Shown here one piece after another: positions 8,310-16,142 of a stretch of DNA of 28,765 nucleotides. Positions within the stretch are counted from its first letter, which is position 1. Every line of letters begins with the position of its first letter. Under the pieces are notes generated by a model. It had not been told where the DNA came from. It worked only from the letters and a program-made list of their open reading frames with translations, and did not search any database. A program made the translations under genes and the position numbers. Source of the stretch: an uncultured Clostridia bacterium (GTDB taxonomy: Bacteria; Bacillota; Clostridia; TANB77; CAG-508); contig CANQFW010000007.1 of NCBI GenBank assembly GCA_947599995.1, positions 1 to 28,765 on the forward strand, written 5' to 3'.

Positions 8310-8325
8310 CCTAAATATATTATAC

Positions 8326-8365
8326 AAGGAGGAAATATGTTAGAATGAAAAACTAACATATGATG
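8326..8365 (+). promoter_or_regulatory. rho translation-initiation region with mini-ORFs and a bridging hairpin
   Basis: The only strong Shine-Dalgarno, AAGGAGG at 8326-8332, points at ATG 8337, which encodes just MLE before TGA 8346-8348. An overlapping ATG at 8345 encodes MKN and stops at 8354-8356. The first candidate rho ATG is at 8360. A perfect 9-bp hairpin (ATATGTTAG at 8335-8343 with CTAACATAT at 8353-8361) would, if folded, hide both mini-ORF starts and bring the Shine-Dalgarno close to ATG 8363 or 8372. Confidence 0.5.
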
Positions 8366-9793
8366 AAAATAATGGATAATCTTGAAAAAATGACTTTACT
8401 GGAATTAAAAAAAATGGCTAAAGAGAATAATATTAGAAATATATCAAAATTAAAGAAAGAGGAATTAATTGAGGTTTTAAAAAGCATAAGCGAATCAAAC
8501 CAAGAAAATGAAGAAATAGATGAATATGAAGAAAGCGAAGACTTTGAAGAAGAAAAAGAAAATACATTTACTGAAATTACTGAGCATAGAAGATATGATT
8601 CAGCTGACGACGAAGCCGAAATGCAATTAAATGCTGAGGAACAAACTGTTACATACAAAGTAAATAATGAAGAAGATGAAATTATTCAAGGTATATTAGA
8701 AGTATTACCAGATGGATATGGTTTTTTAAGAGGGGAAAACTATTTATCAACTGCTAAAGATGTATATATTTCGCCAATTCAAATAAGAAGATTCAAATTA
8801 GAAACAGGGGACTTAATAAAGGGAATATCAAGATGTAAAGAAGGAGAAAAATTTCCTTCATTAATATTTGTTGGAGATGTAAATGGCGAGCACCCTGAAA
8901 AAGCAATGAAAAGAAAAAGATTTGATGAATTAACACCAATATACCCAAACGAAAGACTTTATCTAGAAACTTCACAGAAAAATTATGCTACAAGAATGAT
9001 AGATATTATTTCACCTATAGGTAAAGGCCAAAGGGGATTAATAGTTGCTCAACCTAAGGCAGGAAAGACAACACTTTTAAAAGAAATTGCAAATAGTATT
9101 ACAGCTAATAATCCAGAATGTGAGCTTATTATGCTATTAATAGATGAAAGACCAGAAGAAGTTACAGATATGAAACGTTCTATAAAAGGACAAGTAATTT
9201 ATTCAACATTTGATGAGCTTCCAGAACATCATGCAAAGGTAGCTGAAATGGTTATAGAAAGAGCTAAAAGATTAGTTGAGCAAGGAAAAGATGTGGTTAT
9301 TTTATTAGACAGCATAACAAGGCTTGCTCGTGCATATAACTTAGTTGTTCCTGCATCTGGAAGAACATTATCAGGAGGAATTGACCCTGCGTCACTTCAC
9401 AAACCAAAAAAATTTTTTGGAGCAGCACGTAACATTGAAAATGGAGGAAGCCTTACAATACTTGCTACAGCACTTACAGAAACTGGAAGTAGAATGGATG
9501 ACGTTATTTTCGAAGAATTTAAAGGTACGGGAAATATGGAAGTACTATTAGATAGAAGCCTTGCAGAAAAAAGAATTTTCCCTGCTATTGATATTAATAG
9601 ATCTAATACTAGAAGAGAAGATTTGCTTATGACTAAGGAAGAACTATCAGGTGCTTACTTAATTAGAAAAGCATATTCTAATGTTTCTACGTCAGAGGCC
9701 ACTGATCAGATTATTAAGATTCTTAAGGGAACAAGTAATAATAAGGAATTTCTGGAGAAAATTGATTCCAATCTTAGTAGATATAAGGATTGA
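8360..9793 (+). CDS. rho: Transcription termination factor Rho
   Basis: Rho is the hexameric RNA-dependent ATPase that terminates transcription. Counting from ATG 8360 (477 residues), domains are: the N-terminal Rho_N helical domain (about 8-45, MTLLELKKMAKENNI); a low-complexity acidic linker (about 48-68); the cold-shock-like RNA-binding domain (about 105-175, GILEVLPDGYGFLR); and the RecA-like ATPase with Walker A AQPKAGKTTLL (about 230-240), VVILLDSITRLARAYN (Walker B) and SGGIDPASLHKPKKFFGAAR (Q-loop/R-loop region). The exact start is uncertain: ATGs at 8360, 8363 and 8372 are all in frame, and the good ribosome binding site serves an upstream mini-ORF. The N-terminus MDNLEKMTLLEL from 8372 looks most natural. 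It is a single-gene unit with its own promoter and terminator. Confidence 0.95.
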   Translation: MMKIMDNLEKMTLLELKKMAKENNIRNISKLKKEELIEVLKSISESNQENEEIDEYEESEDFEEEKENTFTEITEHRRYDSADDEAEMQLNAEEQTVTYKVNNEEDEIIQGILEVLPDGYGFLRGENYLSTAKDVYISPIQIRRFKLETGDLIKGISRCKEGEKFPSLIFVGDVNGEHPEKAMKRKRFDELTPIYPNERLYLETSQKNYATRMIDIISPIGKGQRGLIVAQPKAGKTTLLKEIANSITANNPECELIMLLIDERPEEVTDMKRSIKGQVIYSTFDELPEHHAKVAEMVIERAKRLVEQGKDVVILLDSITRLARAYNLVVPASGRTLSGGIDPASLHKPKKFFGAARNIENGGSLTILATALTETGSRMDDVIFEEFKGTGNMEVLLDRSLAEKRIFPAIDINRSNTRREDLLMTKEELSGAYLIRKAYSNVSTSEATDQIIKILKGTSNNKEFLEKIDSNLSRYKD

Positions 9794-9818
9794 ACTTTAT
9801 TAATATATAATTAATATG

Positions 9819-9867
9819 AAAACACTACATTTCTGTTAAGAAAGTAAAATGTAGTGTTTTATTTTTT
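9819..9867 (+). terminator. Rho-independent terminator after rho
   Basis: A perfect 14-bp stem (AAAACACTACATTT at 9819-9832 and AAATGTAGTGTTTT at 9847-9860) is followed by six T residues at 9862-9867. Confidence 0.92.
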
Positions 9868-10012
9868 GTCACAAATATGTTTAAATGGAAGAAGTTACCA
9901 ATTAAATATATTTTTTATGCAAATTATCTGGAATAATATAAATACATTTATAATCTTGTCGGAAATATAAGAAAAAAGCAAATAAAAAAATGGAAAAATT
10001 TACCAAAAAGTA

Positions 10013-10041
10013 TAGACAAATTTTTAGATTTGTTGTAAAAT
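10013..10041 (+). promoter_or_regulatory. Predicted sigma-A promoter of spoVS
   Basis: TAGACA (10013-10018), a 17-base spacer, and TAAAAT (10036-10041). Within the spacer ACAAAT (10016-10021) is inverted as ATTTGT (10028-10033), a possible operator. A sigma-H-type promoter, as known for B. subtilis spoVS, was not recognised. The rest of the 302-base gap between rho and spoVS holds only the rho terminator and this promoter. Confidence 0.6.
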
Positions 10042-10094
10042 ACAAAATGTAAAAGTTGCAACAAAAAAAATAAGATTATAGGAGGCAAAAGAGA

Positions 10095-10358
10095 ATGGAA
10101 ATTTTAAAAATTTCATCTAAATCAAATCCAAATTCAGTAGCAGGAGCTATTGCAGGATTGATAAAAGAATCACAAAAGGCAGAAATGCAAGCAATCGGAG
10201 CAGGTGCTCTAAATCAAGCAGTAAAGGCAGTAGCTATAGCAAGAGGATTCGTAGCACCAGCAGGAGTAGACTTAATATGCATACCAGCTTTCGCAGAAGT
10301 TGAAGTTGAGGGCGAAGATAGAACTGGAATTAAACTTATTGTTGAATCCAGAAAATAA
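10095..10358 (+). CDS. spoVS: Stage V sporulation protein S
   Basis: The 87-residue product is a full-length match to the highly conserved SpoVS family: MEILKISSKSNPNSVAGAIA at the start, then GAGALNQAVKAVAIARGFVA and a C-terminal DRTGIKLIVE. SpoVS is a small Alba-like fold protein that affects the progression of sporulation past stage V and, in Bacillus, septation; a nucleic-acid-binding role is suspected but unproven. The ribosome binding site is AGGAGG at about 10080-10085. It is a single-gene unit with a promoter at 10013 and a terminator immediately after. In many Clostridia spoVS lies next to rny, but here rny is about 16 kb away. Confidence 0.95.
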   Translation: MEILKISSKSNPNSVAGAIAGLIKESQKAEMQAIGAGALNQAVKAVAIARGFVAPAGVDLICIPAFAEVEVEGEDRTGIKLIVESRK

Positions 10359-10370
10359 TATAGGAAATAA

Positions 10371-10410
10371 AAAAGAAAGATTAGATTAAATTCTAATTTT
10401 TCTTTTTTTT
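10371..10410 (+). terminator. Rho-independent terminator after spoVS
   Basis: AAAAGAAAGATTAGA (10371-10385) pairs with TCTAATTTTTCTTTT (10392-10406) with one G-U pair, and the T-run continues to 10410. Confidence 0.88.
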
Positions 10411-10463
10411 ATAGTCTTACAAAGTCATCGTTAAAAACGATACACTTGACGTAGAGGAGAAAT

Positions 10464-10511
10464 ATGCAAAGATTACAAGTTCTAAAAACAATGCTTTGTA
10501 GAATTTGTTAG
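10464..10511 (+). other. Possible 15-residue micro-ORF in the spoVS-SBP gap
   Basis: GAGGAG (about 10454-10459) lies five to six bases before ATG 10464, which opens a frame encoding MQRLQVLKTMLCRIC and stopping at TAG 10509-10511. An upstream TTGACG resembles a -35 box but no matching -10 was found. The reading frame ends just before GCGTTTTTTT (10514-10522). The length is too short to argue for coding by sequence alone. Confidence 0.2.
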
Positions 10512-10532
10512 TGCGTTTTTTTATGTTCAATA

Positions 10533-10560
10533 TTGACTTTTATGAAAAAATCTATATAAT
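10533..10560 (+). promoter_or_regulatory. Predicted sigma-A promoter of the peptide-binding protein gene
   Basis: TTGACT (10533-10538), a 16-base spacer, and a perfect TATAAT (10555-10560), 28 bases before the start codon. Confidence 0.75.
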
Positions 10561-10588
10561 ATTAATATAGTTTTAAAAAGAGGTGAAT

Positions 10589-12187
10589 ATGAAAAATAAT
10601 ATATTTGGATATTTGTTTATAATATTTATTATAGGGATAATGTCATTTGCAATATATAAAGCAAATAAAGAAAATAACAAAGAAAAAGAAAATGCACAGG
10701 AAACTACAACAATAAGCACAGAAGAAAAAGGGAAAGAAATAGTATTGGCTATCTCAGGATTTGATACAATAAATCCAATTATAACCAAGAATAGAAATGT
10801 ACAAGATGTTACAAAGCTAATATATGAACCACTAATTAATATAACAGAAAATTATAAAATAGAAAATTGTTTGGCATCAGAAATTGCAAAAACTGACAAT
10901 ATAACGTATTTAGTAAAGCTAAGACAAAATGTAAAATGGTCTAATGGTGCTAAATTCAATAGTTCAGATGTAAAATATACAATAGACAAACTAAAGCAAA
11001 GCAATGGTTCGGTATATTCTTCAAATGTACAGCACGTAAAAGAAGTTGATATAGTAGATGATTACACTGTAAGGATAATTTTAGCTGAAGAGGTAGAATT
11101 TTTTGAATATTATTTAAGTTTTCCAATATTATGCAGTAGTTATTATGGTTCAGATGATTTTTGGAATACGCAGAAGAACTCTGCACCAGTAACAACAGGT
11201 AAGTTTAAAATTAAAGAAGTTACTAATAGCACCATAGTATTAAGCAAAAATACTAACTGGTGGAATAAAAATAGCCAGAGTATAAATATAGAAAATATTA
11301 CAATAAATTTATATTCTACACCGGCAGAATTATATAATTCATTTAAATTAGGTGGAATTGATTTAATAACAACCAATAATGAAAAATACCAAGATTATGT
11401 TGGAACAATAGGATACAATATTTTAGATTATGAGTCAAAAGAATTTGTATTTTTAGCAATGAATACTGCGAATGGGTTATTATCTGATGTAAACGTAAGA
11501 AAAGCTATACGTAACTACATAAATAAAGATGAGGTTGTTTCAAACTCATATGGTGTAAATTTTTATAAGACTGCTAATTTTCCTTTAAATACATCAAGCT
11601 ATTTATTAAATTTAGGGGAAGAAAATTTTTATAATCTAGAAGAAGCAAATAGCACGTTATCTTCTTCAGAATGGGCTTTAAGAAATAATGAATGGCGTAA
11701 AGTAATAAATTATAAAGTAACTAAGCTTAGTCTTAATTTAGTTGTAAAGGCAAGCGATTCCCCAAGAGTTAGGGCAGCTGAAAATATTAAAGCACAGCTT
11801 ATGAATCAAGGAATTAGTGTCAATATTATATATGCCTCAGATGGAGATTATCAAAGCTATTTACAAAATAAAAATTATGATATGATTCTATGTAGTATGA
11901 ACCTTTCTATAGCACCTGATATGACCACGTTGTTTGCAAGCAATAATCTTGCAAATTATAATAATGAAGAAATGAATAATATTATAAGGTATTTGGATAA
12001 TATTACAAATGAAGACGAGTTAAAGGGCATGTATTCAAAGATATATGAAATTTATAATAATGATGTTCCTTATATAGGCATTTGTAGGAATAAGACCAAA
12101 GTTCTGACATCTACTCGTTTAGTAGGTGAAATTAAGGCCAATTGGTATAGTTTGTTTCATAATGTTGGAGAATGGTATACAAAATAA
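10589..12187 (+). CDS. Membrane-anchored extracellular solute-binding protein, family 5 (oligopeptide type)
   Basis: This 532-residue protein has an N-terminal hydrophobic segment (about residues 5-22) and a Lys/Glu/Thr-rich linker, then a family 5 binding-protein fold: VLAISGFDTINPIITKNRNV, LIYEPLINITENYKIENCLASEI, YLVKLRQNVKWSNGAKFNSSDVKYTID and VRKAIRNYINKDEVV are typical OppA/DppA landmarks. Such proteins deliver peptides or other ligands to an ABC importer. There is no lipobox Cys near the N-terminus, so it appears to be held by an uncleaved signal anchor or secreted. No permease or ATPase genes adjoin it, so it may serve a distant transporter or act as a sensor. An in-frame GTG at 10583 lies within the Shine-Dalgarno AGAGGTG, so ATG 10589 is preferred. 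No terminator was found before the recA promoter. Confidence 0.85.
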   Translation: MKNNIFGYLFIIFIIGIMSFAIYKANKENNKEKENAQETTTISTEEKGKEIVLAISGFDTINPIITKNRNVQDVTKLIYEPLINITENYKIENCLASEIAKTDNITYLVKLRQNVKWSNGAKFNSSDVKYTIDKLKQSNGSVYSSNVQHVKEVDIVDDYTVRIILAEEVEFFEYYLSFPILCSSYYGSDDFWNTQKNSAPVTTGKFKIKEVTNSTIVLSKNTNWWNKNSQSINIENITINLYSTPAELYNSFKLGGIDLITTNNEKYQDYVGTIGYNILDYESKEFVFLAMNTANGLLSDVNVRKAIRNYINKDEVVSNSYGVNFYKTANFPLNTSSYLLNLGEENFYNLEEANSTLSSSEWALRNNEWRKVINYKVTKLSLNLVVKASDSPRVRAAENIKAQLMNQGISVNIIYASDGDYQSYLQNKNYDMILCSMNLSIAPDMTTLFASNNLANYNNEEMNNIIRYLDNITNEDELKGMYSKIYEIYNNDVPYIGICRNKTKVLTSTRLVGEIKANWYSLFHNVGEWYTK

Positions 12188-12212
12188 AGTCTAAAAAATT
12201 ATAAAAAAAGTA

Positions 12213-12261
12213 TTGACAAAATAAAAGTTTGCTATATAATAGTTACAGCAAACAAAAGTTC
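12213..12261 (+). promoter_or_regulatory. recA promoter with inverted repeat around the -10 and a weak LexA-like site
   Basis: TTGACA (12213-12218), a 16-base spacer and TATAAT (12235-12240) form a near-perfect sigma-A promoter. GTTTGC at 12227-12232 is inverted as GCAAAC at 12248-12253, bracketing the -10. CAAACAAAAGTTC (12249-12261) resembles the Gram-positive SOS box GAAC-N4-GTTC with one half-site base changed. LexA control of recA is expected from other Firmicutes but is not proven here. Confidence 0.6.
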
Positions 12262-12282
12262 AAAAATTAAGGAGGATAAAAA

Positions 12283-13338
12283 ATGGCAGAAAATGTTGAA
12301 AAAAGAAAAGCTCTAGATGTAGCTTTAGGCCAAATAGAAAAACAATTTGGAAAAGGGTCAATAATGAGACTTGGAGAATATAAAGCAATGGAGATAGATG
12401 CAATCCCGACTGGTGCATTAAGCTTGGATATGGCATTAGGTATAGGTGGATTACCAAGAGGAAGAATTATCGAAATATATGGACCGGAATCATCAGGAAA
12501 AACAACTCTTGCTTTACATGTAATAGCAGAAGCACAAAAAGCAGGAGGAGAAGCTGCTTTTATAGATGCAGAGCATGCATTAGATCCAGTTCATGCAAAA
12601 AAATTAGGTGTTGATATAGATAATCTAATAGTATCTCAACCTGATACTGGTGAGCAAGCTTTGGAAATTACTGAAAGTTTAGTAAGAAGCGGTGCATTAG
12701 ATGTAATTGTTGTAGACTCAGTTGCAGCATTGGTTCCAAAGGCTGAAATAGATGGAGACATGGGAGATTCACATATGGGTCTACAAGCACGTTTAATGTC
12801 TCAAGCTCTTAGAAAACTTGCTGGAGCAATTAATAAATCAAAGACGGTAATAATTTTTATAAACCAATTAAGAGAAAAAATAGGAGTAATGTTTGGAAAT
12901 CCAGAAACGACAACAGGAGGACGTGCGCTTAAATTCTATGCTTCTGTAAGACTTGACATAAGAAGAATAGAAACGATAAAACAAGATGGAGTAGTTACAG
13001 GTCATAGGGTAAAAGTAAAAGTTGTTAAAAATAAAGTAGCTCCACCATTTAGAGAGGCTGAATTTGACTTAGTATACGGCGAAGGTATATCAAAAGTAGG
13101 AAATATATTTGATATGGCTGTAAACCTAGATATAATCGAAAAGAGCGGTTCATGGTTTAGTTATAATGGGGAAAGAATTGGTCAAGGTAGAGAAAATGTT
13201 AAAAAATATTTAAAAGATAGTCCTGAAATTCTTTCTGAAATTGAAAAGAAAGTCAGAGACAACTTTGCCAAGGCGTTTGAACAAAGTTTAGGAGAAGAAA
13301 TTCAAGAAGATAATGATGATGACTTAGAAGAGGAGTAA
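12283..13338 (+). CDS. recA: Recombinase RecA
   Basis: RecA polymerises on single-stranded DNA, drives strand exchange and activates LexA self-cleavage. The 351-residue protein is full length: KALDVALGQIEKQFGKGSIM at the start; Walker A GPESSGKTTL (about 67-76); the catalytic Glu region in AFIDAEHALDP; Walker B VIVVDSVAALVPK; the L2 region FGNPETTTGGRALKFYASVR; and a C-terminal domain ending in an acidic tail (EDNDDDLEEE). The ribosome binding site is AAGGAGG, with ATG 12283. It has its own promoter and is closed by a strong terminator before recX, so recX needs readthrough or another promoter. Confidence 0.98.
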   Translation: MAENVEKRKALDVALGQIEKQFGKGSIMRLGEYKAMEIDAIPTGALSLDMALGIGGLPRGRIIEIYGPESSGKTTLALHVIAEAQKAGGEAAFIDAEHALDPVHAKKLGVDIDNLIVSQPDTGEQALEITESLVRSGALDVIVVDSVAALVPKAEIDGDMGDSHMGLQARLMSQALRKLAGAINKSKTVIIFINQLREKIGVMFGNPETTTGGRALKFYASVRLDIRRIETIKQDGVVTGHRVKVKVVKNKVAPPFREAEFDLVYGEGISKVGNIFDMAVNLDIIEKSGSWFSYNGERIGQGRENVKKYLKDSPEILSEIEKKVRDNFAKAFEQSLGEEIQEDNDDDLEEE

Positions 13339-13372
13339 AGCAAAGAAAGATTATAAAAAAATAGAATAAAAT

Positions 13373-13416
13373 AAAAAAGATAAATTGTCACAAAAATTCA
13401 ACAATTTATCTTTTTT
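13373..13416 (+). terminator. Rho-independent terminator after recA
   Basis: A perfect 16-bp stem (13373-13388 and 13401-13416) has a 12-base loop; the right arm ends in six T residues. It separates recA from recX and is A/T symmetric at the ends. Confidence 0.9.
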
Positions 13417-13472
13417 AATTGAAATTTAACAAAATTTATAGTAAAATGTAAAAATAAAAGGAGAAAAGAAAA

Positions 13473-13919
13473 ATGTATACTTTAGAAGAGTTTGACAACG
13501 AAAAAACAAAAGTAATGAAATATATAGTATATAAAAGAAGGACAGAAAGAGAAATAAGAACAAAATTTGCAAATGTAATAGAAGAGAATATTCTAAATGA
13601 TATAATTGAATATCTAAAAGAAGCCAAATATATAGATGATAATGAATATATAGAAAAAGCAATAAAAAATATAATGTCTATAAAAAATTTATCTATGAAA
13701 GAAATCAAATATAAACTATTAACTAAAGGAATAAAAAAAGAAGATATTGAAGAATATTTTTACAAAAATAAGGAATTTTTAGAAGAATACGAGCTAAAAG
13801 CTGCGAGTAATATAGTAATTAAGAAATCAAAAGATTATGCAGAAAATGAACTGAAACTTTATTTATTAAGAAAAGGATATAACCCAGAAATAGTAAGAAA
13901 GGCAATGCAAGGTGAATAA
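13473..13919 (+). CDS. recX: Recombination regulator RecX
   Basis: RecX binds the RecA filament and modulates its activity. The 148-residue, Lys/Glu-rich helical protein carries the repeated three-helix RecX modules: YIVYKRRTEREIRTKFA near the N-terminus, DIIEYLKEAKYIDDNEYIEK, then SMKEIKYKLLTKGIKKEDIE, and a third C-terminal copy ENELKLYLLRKGYNPEIVRK. Family length is usually 150-270, so it is on the short side. The ribosome binding site AAAAGGAG precedes ATG 13473. It starts 57 bases after the recA terminator and ends four bases before the preferred scpA start, pointing to co-transcription and coupled translation with scpA. Confidence 0.88.
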   Translation: MYTLEEFDNEKTKVMKYIVYKRRTEREIRTKFANVIEENILNDIIEYLKEAKYIDDNEYIEKAIKNIMSIKNLSMKEIKYKLLTKGIKKEDIEEYFYKNKEFLEEYELKAASNIVIKKSKDYAENELKLYLLRKGYNPEIVRKAMQGE

Positions 13920-13923
13920 AGAT

Positions 13924-14685
13924 ATGTCAAATTTACTAACACTACAAACTGCAAAATATGCAATAAAACTTGAAAATTTTGAAGGACCACTCGATTTATT
14001 ATGCATGCTTATAGAAAAAAATAAAATGAACATATATGACATAAAAATAGATGAAATTACTAACCAATATTTAGAATATATAAAAAAAATGGAACAAGAA
14101 AATTTAGAAGTGCAAAGCGAATTTCTTGTAATGGCGTCAACATTGGTTCTTATTAAATCAAAAAAACTTTTGCCAACTAAGGAAGAAGAAACAGAAGAAA
14201 TAACAGAAGAAGAACTTATAAGGAGAATTATTGAATATAAGAAATATAAAGATATAACCCAAAAATTAAGTCAAAATTTTATATTTTATAGTGGAAGAGC
14301 ATATAAACAACCTGAAGAATTAGAACTCCCTAAAAAGAAACTAGATGTTAGTTACGAAGAAAATATTATACCGTTAGTTTATGAAAAAGTAGTAACAAAT
14401 AATAAAGAAAAATTAAACAAGAATGCAAAAAATATTGATAAAATAAAATTAATGGATCAATATACTGTTGCAAGTAAGGTTAAACAAATGTTTAGAGAAT
14501 TAGTTAAACACAAAAGATTTGTATTTAACAGAATGTTTTCAGTAAAGAAAAATGATAAAAATGAGATAGTTACAGCATTTTCTGGACTTTTAGAGCTTTC
14601 TAGAAGGAATAAAATAAAAACTATACAAGAAAAAATGTTTGGAGATATAGTTGTAGAGAAAAATAAAATAAGAAGGGAAGATTAG
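13924..14685 (+). CDS. scpA: Segregation and condensation protein A
   Basis: ScpA is the kleisin subunit that joins SMC and ScpB in the chromosome condensation complex. The 253-residue product shows the ScpA start YAIKLENFEGPLDLLCMLIE and then IYDIKIDEITNQYLEYI and SEFLVMASTLVLIKSKKLLP; the C-terminal winged-helix region (about 195-253: VTAFSGLLELSRRNKIKTIQ) is the SMC-head-binding end. An in-frame GTG at 13912 overlaps recX but is part of the Shine-Dalgarno AAGGTG (13909-13914); ATG 13924, nine bases later, is preferred. scpB, the usual neighbour, is not here; miaB follows two bases after the stop. Low-complexity Glu/Lys segments (about 83-100) are normal for this protein. Confidence 0.9.
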   Translation: MSNLLTLQTAKYAIKLENFEGPLDLLCMLIEKNKMNIYDIKIDEITNQYLEYIKKMEQENLEVQSEFLVMASTLVLIKSKKLLPTKEEETEEITEEELIRRIIEYKKYKDITQKLSQNFIFYSGRAYKQPEELELPKKKLDVSYEENIIPLVYEKVVTNNKEKLNKNAKNIDKIKLMDQYTVASKVKQMFRELVKHKRFVFNRMFSVKKNDKNEIVTAFSGLLELSRRNKIKTIQEKMFGDIVVEKNKIRRED

Positions 14686-14687
14686 CA

Positions 14688-16121
14688 TTGGAAATAGAAG
14701 ACGTAGAAATTGAAAATCAAAAAGAATTTATGAAAAAAGTTTCTAAAAAAACAAATAATAAAAAGTATTTTATACTTACAATGGGTTGTCAATTAAATGA
14801 AAACGATTCCGAAAAGTTAAGTGGTATGTTAGAAAAAATGGGGTATTCAGAAACAAAGGATGTAAGGCAGGCAAATTTAGCAATATTGAATACTTGTTGT
14901 GTAAGAGAAAATGCGGAAGAAAGACTTTTTGGCAAAGTAGGAGAATTGAAGGTTTTAAAAGAAAAAAATGATTTAATTATAGCAATTGGTGGGTGCATGA
15001 TGCAAGAAAAGCACATACAGGAAAAACTAAAAAAATCATACCCATATGTTGATATTATTTTTGGCACACATACTTTGCATAAATTTCCAGAGGATTTATG
15101 TAGAGTTTTAGAAACAAGGGAAAAAATAAAGGATGTAATAGATATTAATGGAACAGTATATGAAAACATTCCTATAAAAAGGAGCAATAAAATCTCAGGC
15201 TCTGTAACGATTATGTATGGATGTAATAATTTTTGTACATATTGTATAGTGCCTTATGTTAGAGGAAGAGAAAGAAGCAGAAAGCCTAAAGATATAATAA
15301 AAGAATGTGAAGATTTGGCAAAACAAGGATATAAAGAAATTGTTCTTTTAGGGCAAAATGTTAATTCGTATTTAAAAAGTGAGATGGAAGAAATAAAGCA
15401 AGGCAAAAGAATAGATGAAAATGGAGATTATAGCCAAATTGATTCTTTTGCTAAATTATTAAAAGCTATAAATATGATAGATGGAATAGAAAGAATAAGA
15501 TTTATATCTCCACATCCTAAAGATTTTACAGATGACGTAATAGAAGCTATAAGCTCATGTGAAAAGGTCTGTAAATTTATACATTTACCACTTCAATCTG
15601 GAAGTACAAGAATGCTTAAAATTATGAATAGAAAATACACAAAAGAGCAATATCTAGATTTGGTAGATAAAATAAGAAATAAAATACCAAGTGTAAAGTT
15701 TTCAACTGATATAATTGTAGGATTTGCAGAAGAGTCAGAAGAAGATTTTAAAGAAACTCTTGATGTAGTGCAAAAAGTTGGATTTGAACAGGTATATATG
15801 TTTATATATTCAAGAAGAGTAGGAACTCCAGGAGACAAGATGAAAAATCAAGTCCCAGATGATGTGAAACATGAAAGGTTTGACAGGTTAAAAGAACTTG
15901 TTGAAAATAAAATTGCAGATAGTAATAAGGAATATATAGGTACAATTCAAAAGGTTTTAGTAGAGGGAATAAGCAAAAACAATGAATCAATGCTTACAGG
16001 TAGGACAGATAGTAATAAGGTAGTTGTATTTGACGCAGATAAGTCTTTAATTAATAGCGTTATAGATTTAAAAATAGTAGAAGACCATATGTGGTATTTT
16101 AAGGGTGAAAGAATTAATTAA
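14688..16121 (+). CDS. miaB: tRNA-2-methylthio-N6-dimethylallyladenosine synthase MiaB
   Basis: MiaB adds a methylthio group to i6A37 of tRNAs that read U-starting codons, using two 4Fe-4S clusters and S-adenosylmethionine. Counting from TTG 14688 (477 residues), the N-terminal UPF0004 domain carries cluster Cys 34 (TMGCQLNENDSE), Cys 70/71 (LNTCCVREN) and Cys 103 (IGGCMMQEK). The radical-SAM motif CNNFCTYC is at 179-186 followed by VPYVRGRERSR, and a C-terminal TRAM domain occupies about 405-475. The N-terminal Cys environment and VRGRERSR favour MiaB over MtaB or RimO. The TTG start has GAAGGGA about nine bases upstream; ATG 14730 is an alternative without a clear ribosome binding site. The spacing of two bases from scpA and 21 bases to mutS suggests one operon. 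Confidence 0.93.
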   Translation: MEIEDVEIENQKEFMKKVSKKTNNKKYFILTMGCQLNENDSEKLSGMLEKMGYSETKDVRQANLAILNTCCVRENAEERLFGKVGELKVLKEKNDLIIAIGGCMMQEKHIQEKLKKSYPYVDIIFGTHTLHKFPEDLCRVLETREKIKDVIDINGTVYENIPIKRSNKISGSVTIMYGCNNFCTYCIVPYVRGRERSRKPKDIIKECEDLAKQGYKEIVLLGQNVNSYLKSEMEEIKQGKRIDENGDYSQIDSFAKLLKAINMIDGIERIRFISPHPKDFTDDVIEAISSCEKVCKFIHLPLQSGSTRMLKIMNRKYTKEQYLDLVDKIRNKIPSVKFSTDIIVGFAEESEEDFKETLDVVQKVGFEQVYMFIYSRRVGTPGDKMKNQVPDDVKHERFDRLKELVENKIADSNKEYIGTIQKVLVEGISKNNESMLTGRTDSNKVVVFDADKSLINSVIDLKIVEDHMWYFKGERIN

Positions 16122-16142
16122 AAAATTAGAGAGGATATAAAA

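Noticed and set aside
14789..15187. Antisense open frame within miaB
   Set aside because: It lies fully inside the conserved N-terminal domain of MiaB and has Ser/Phe-rich shadow composition.
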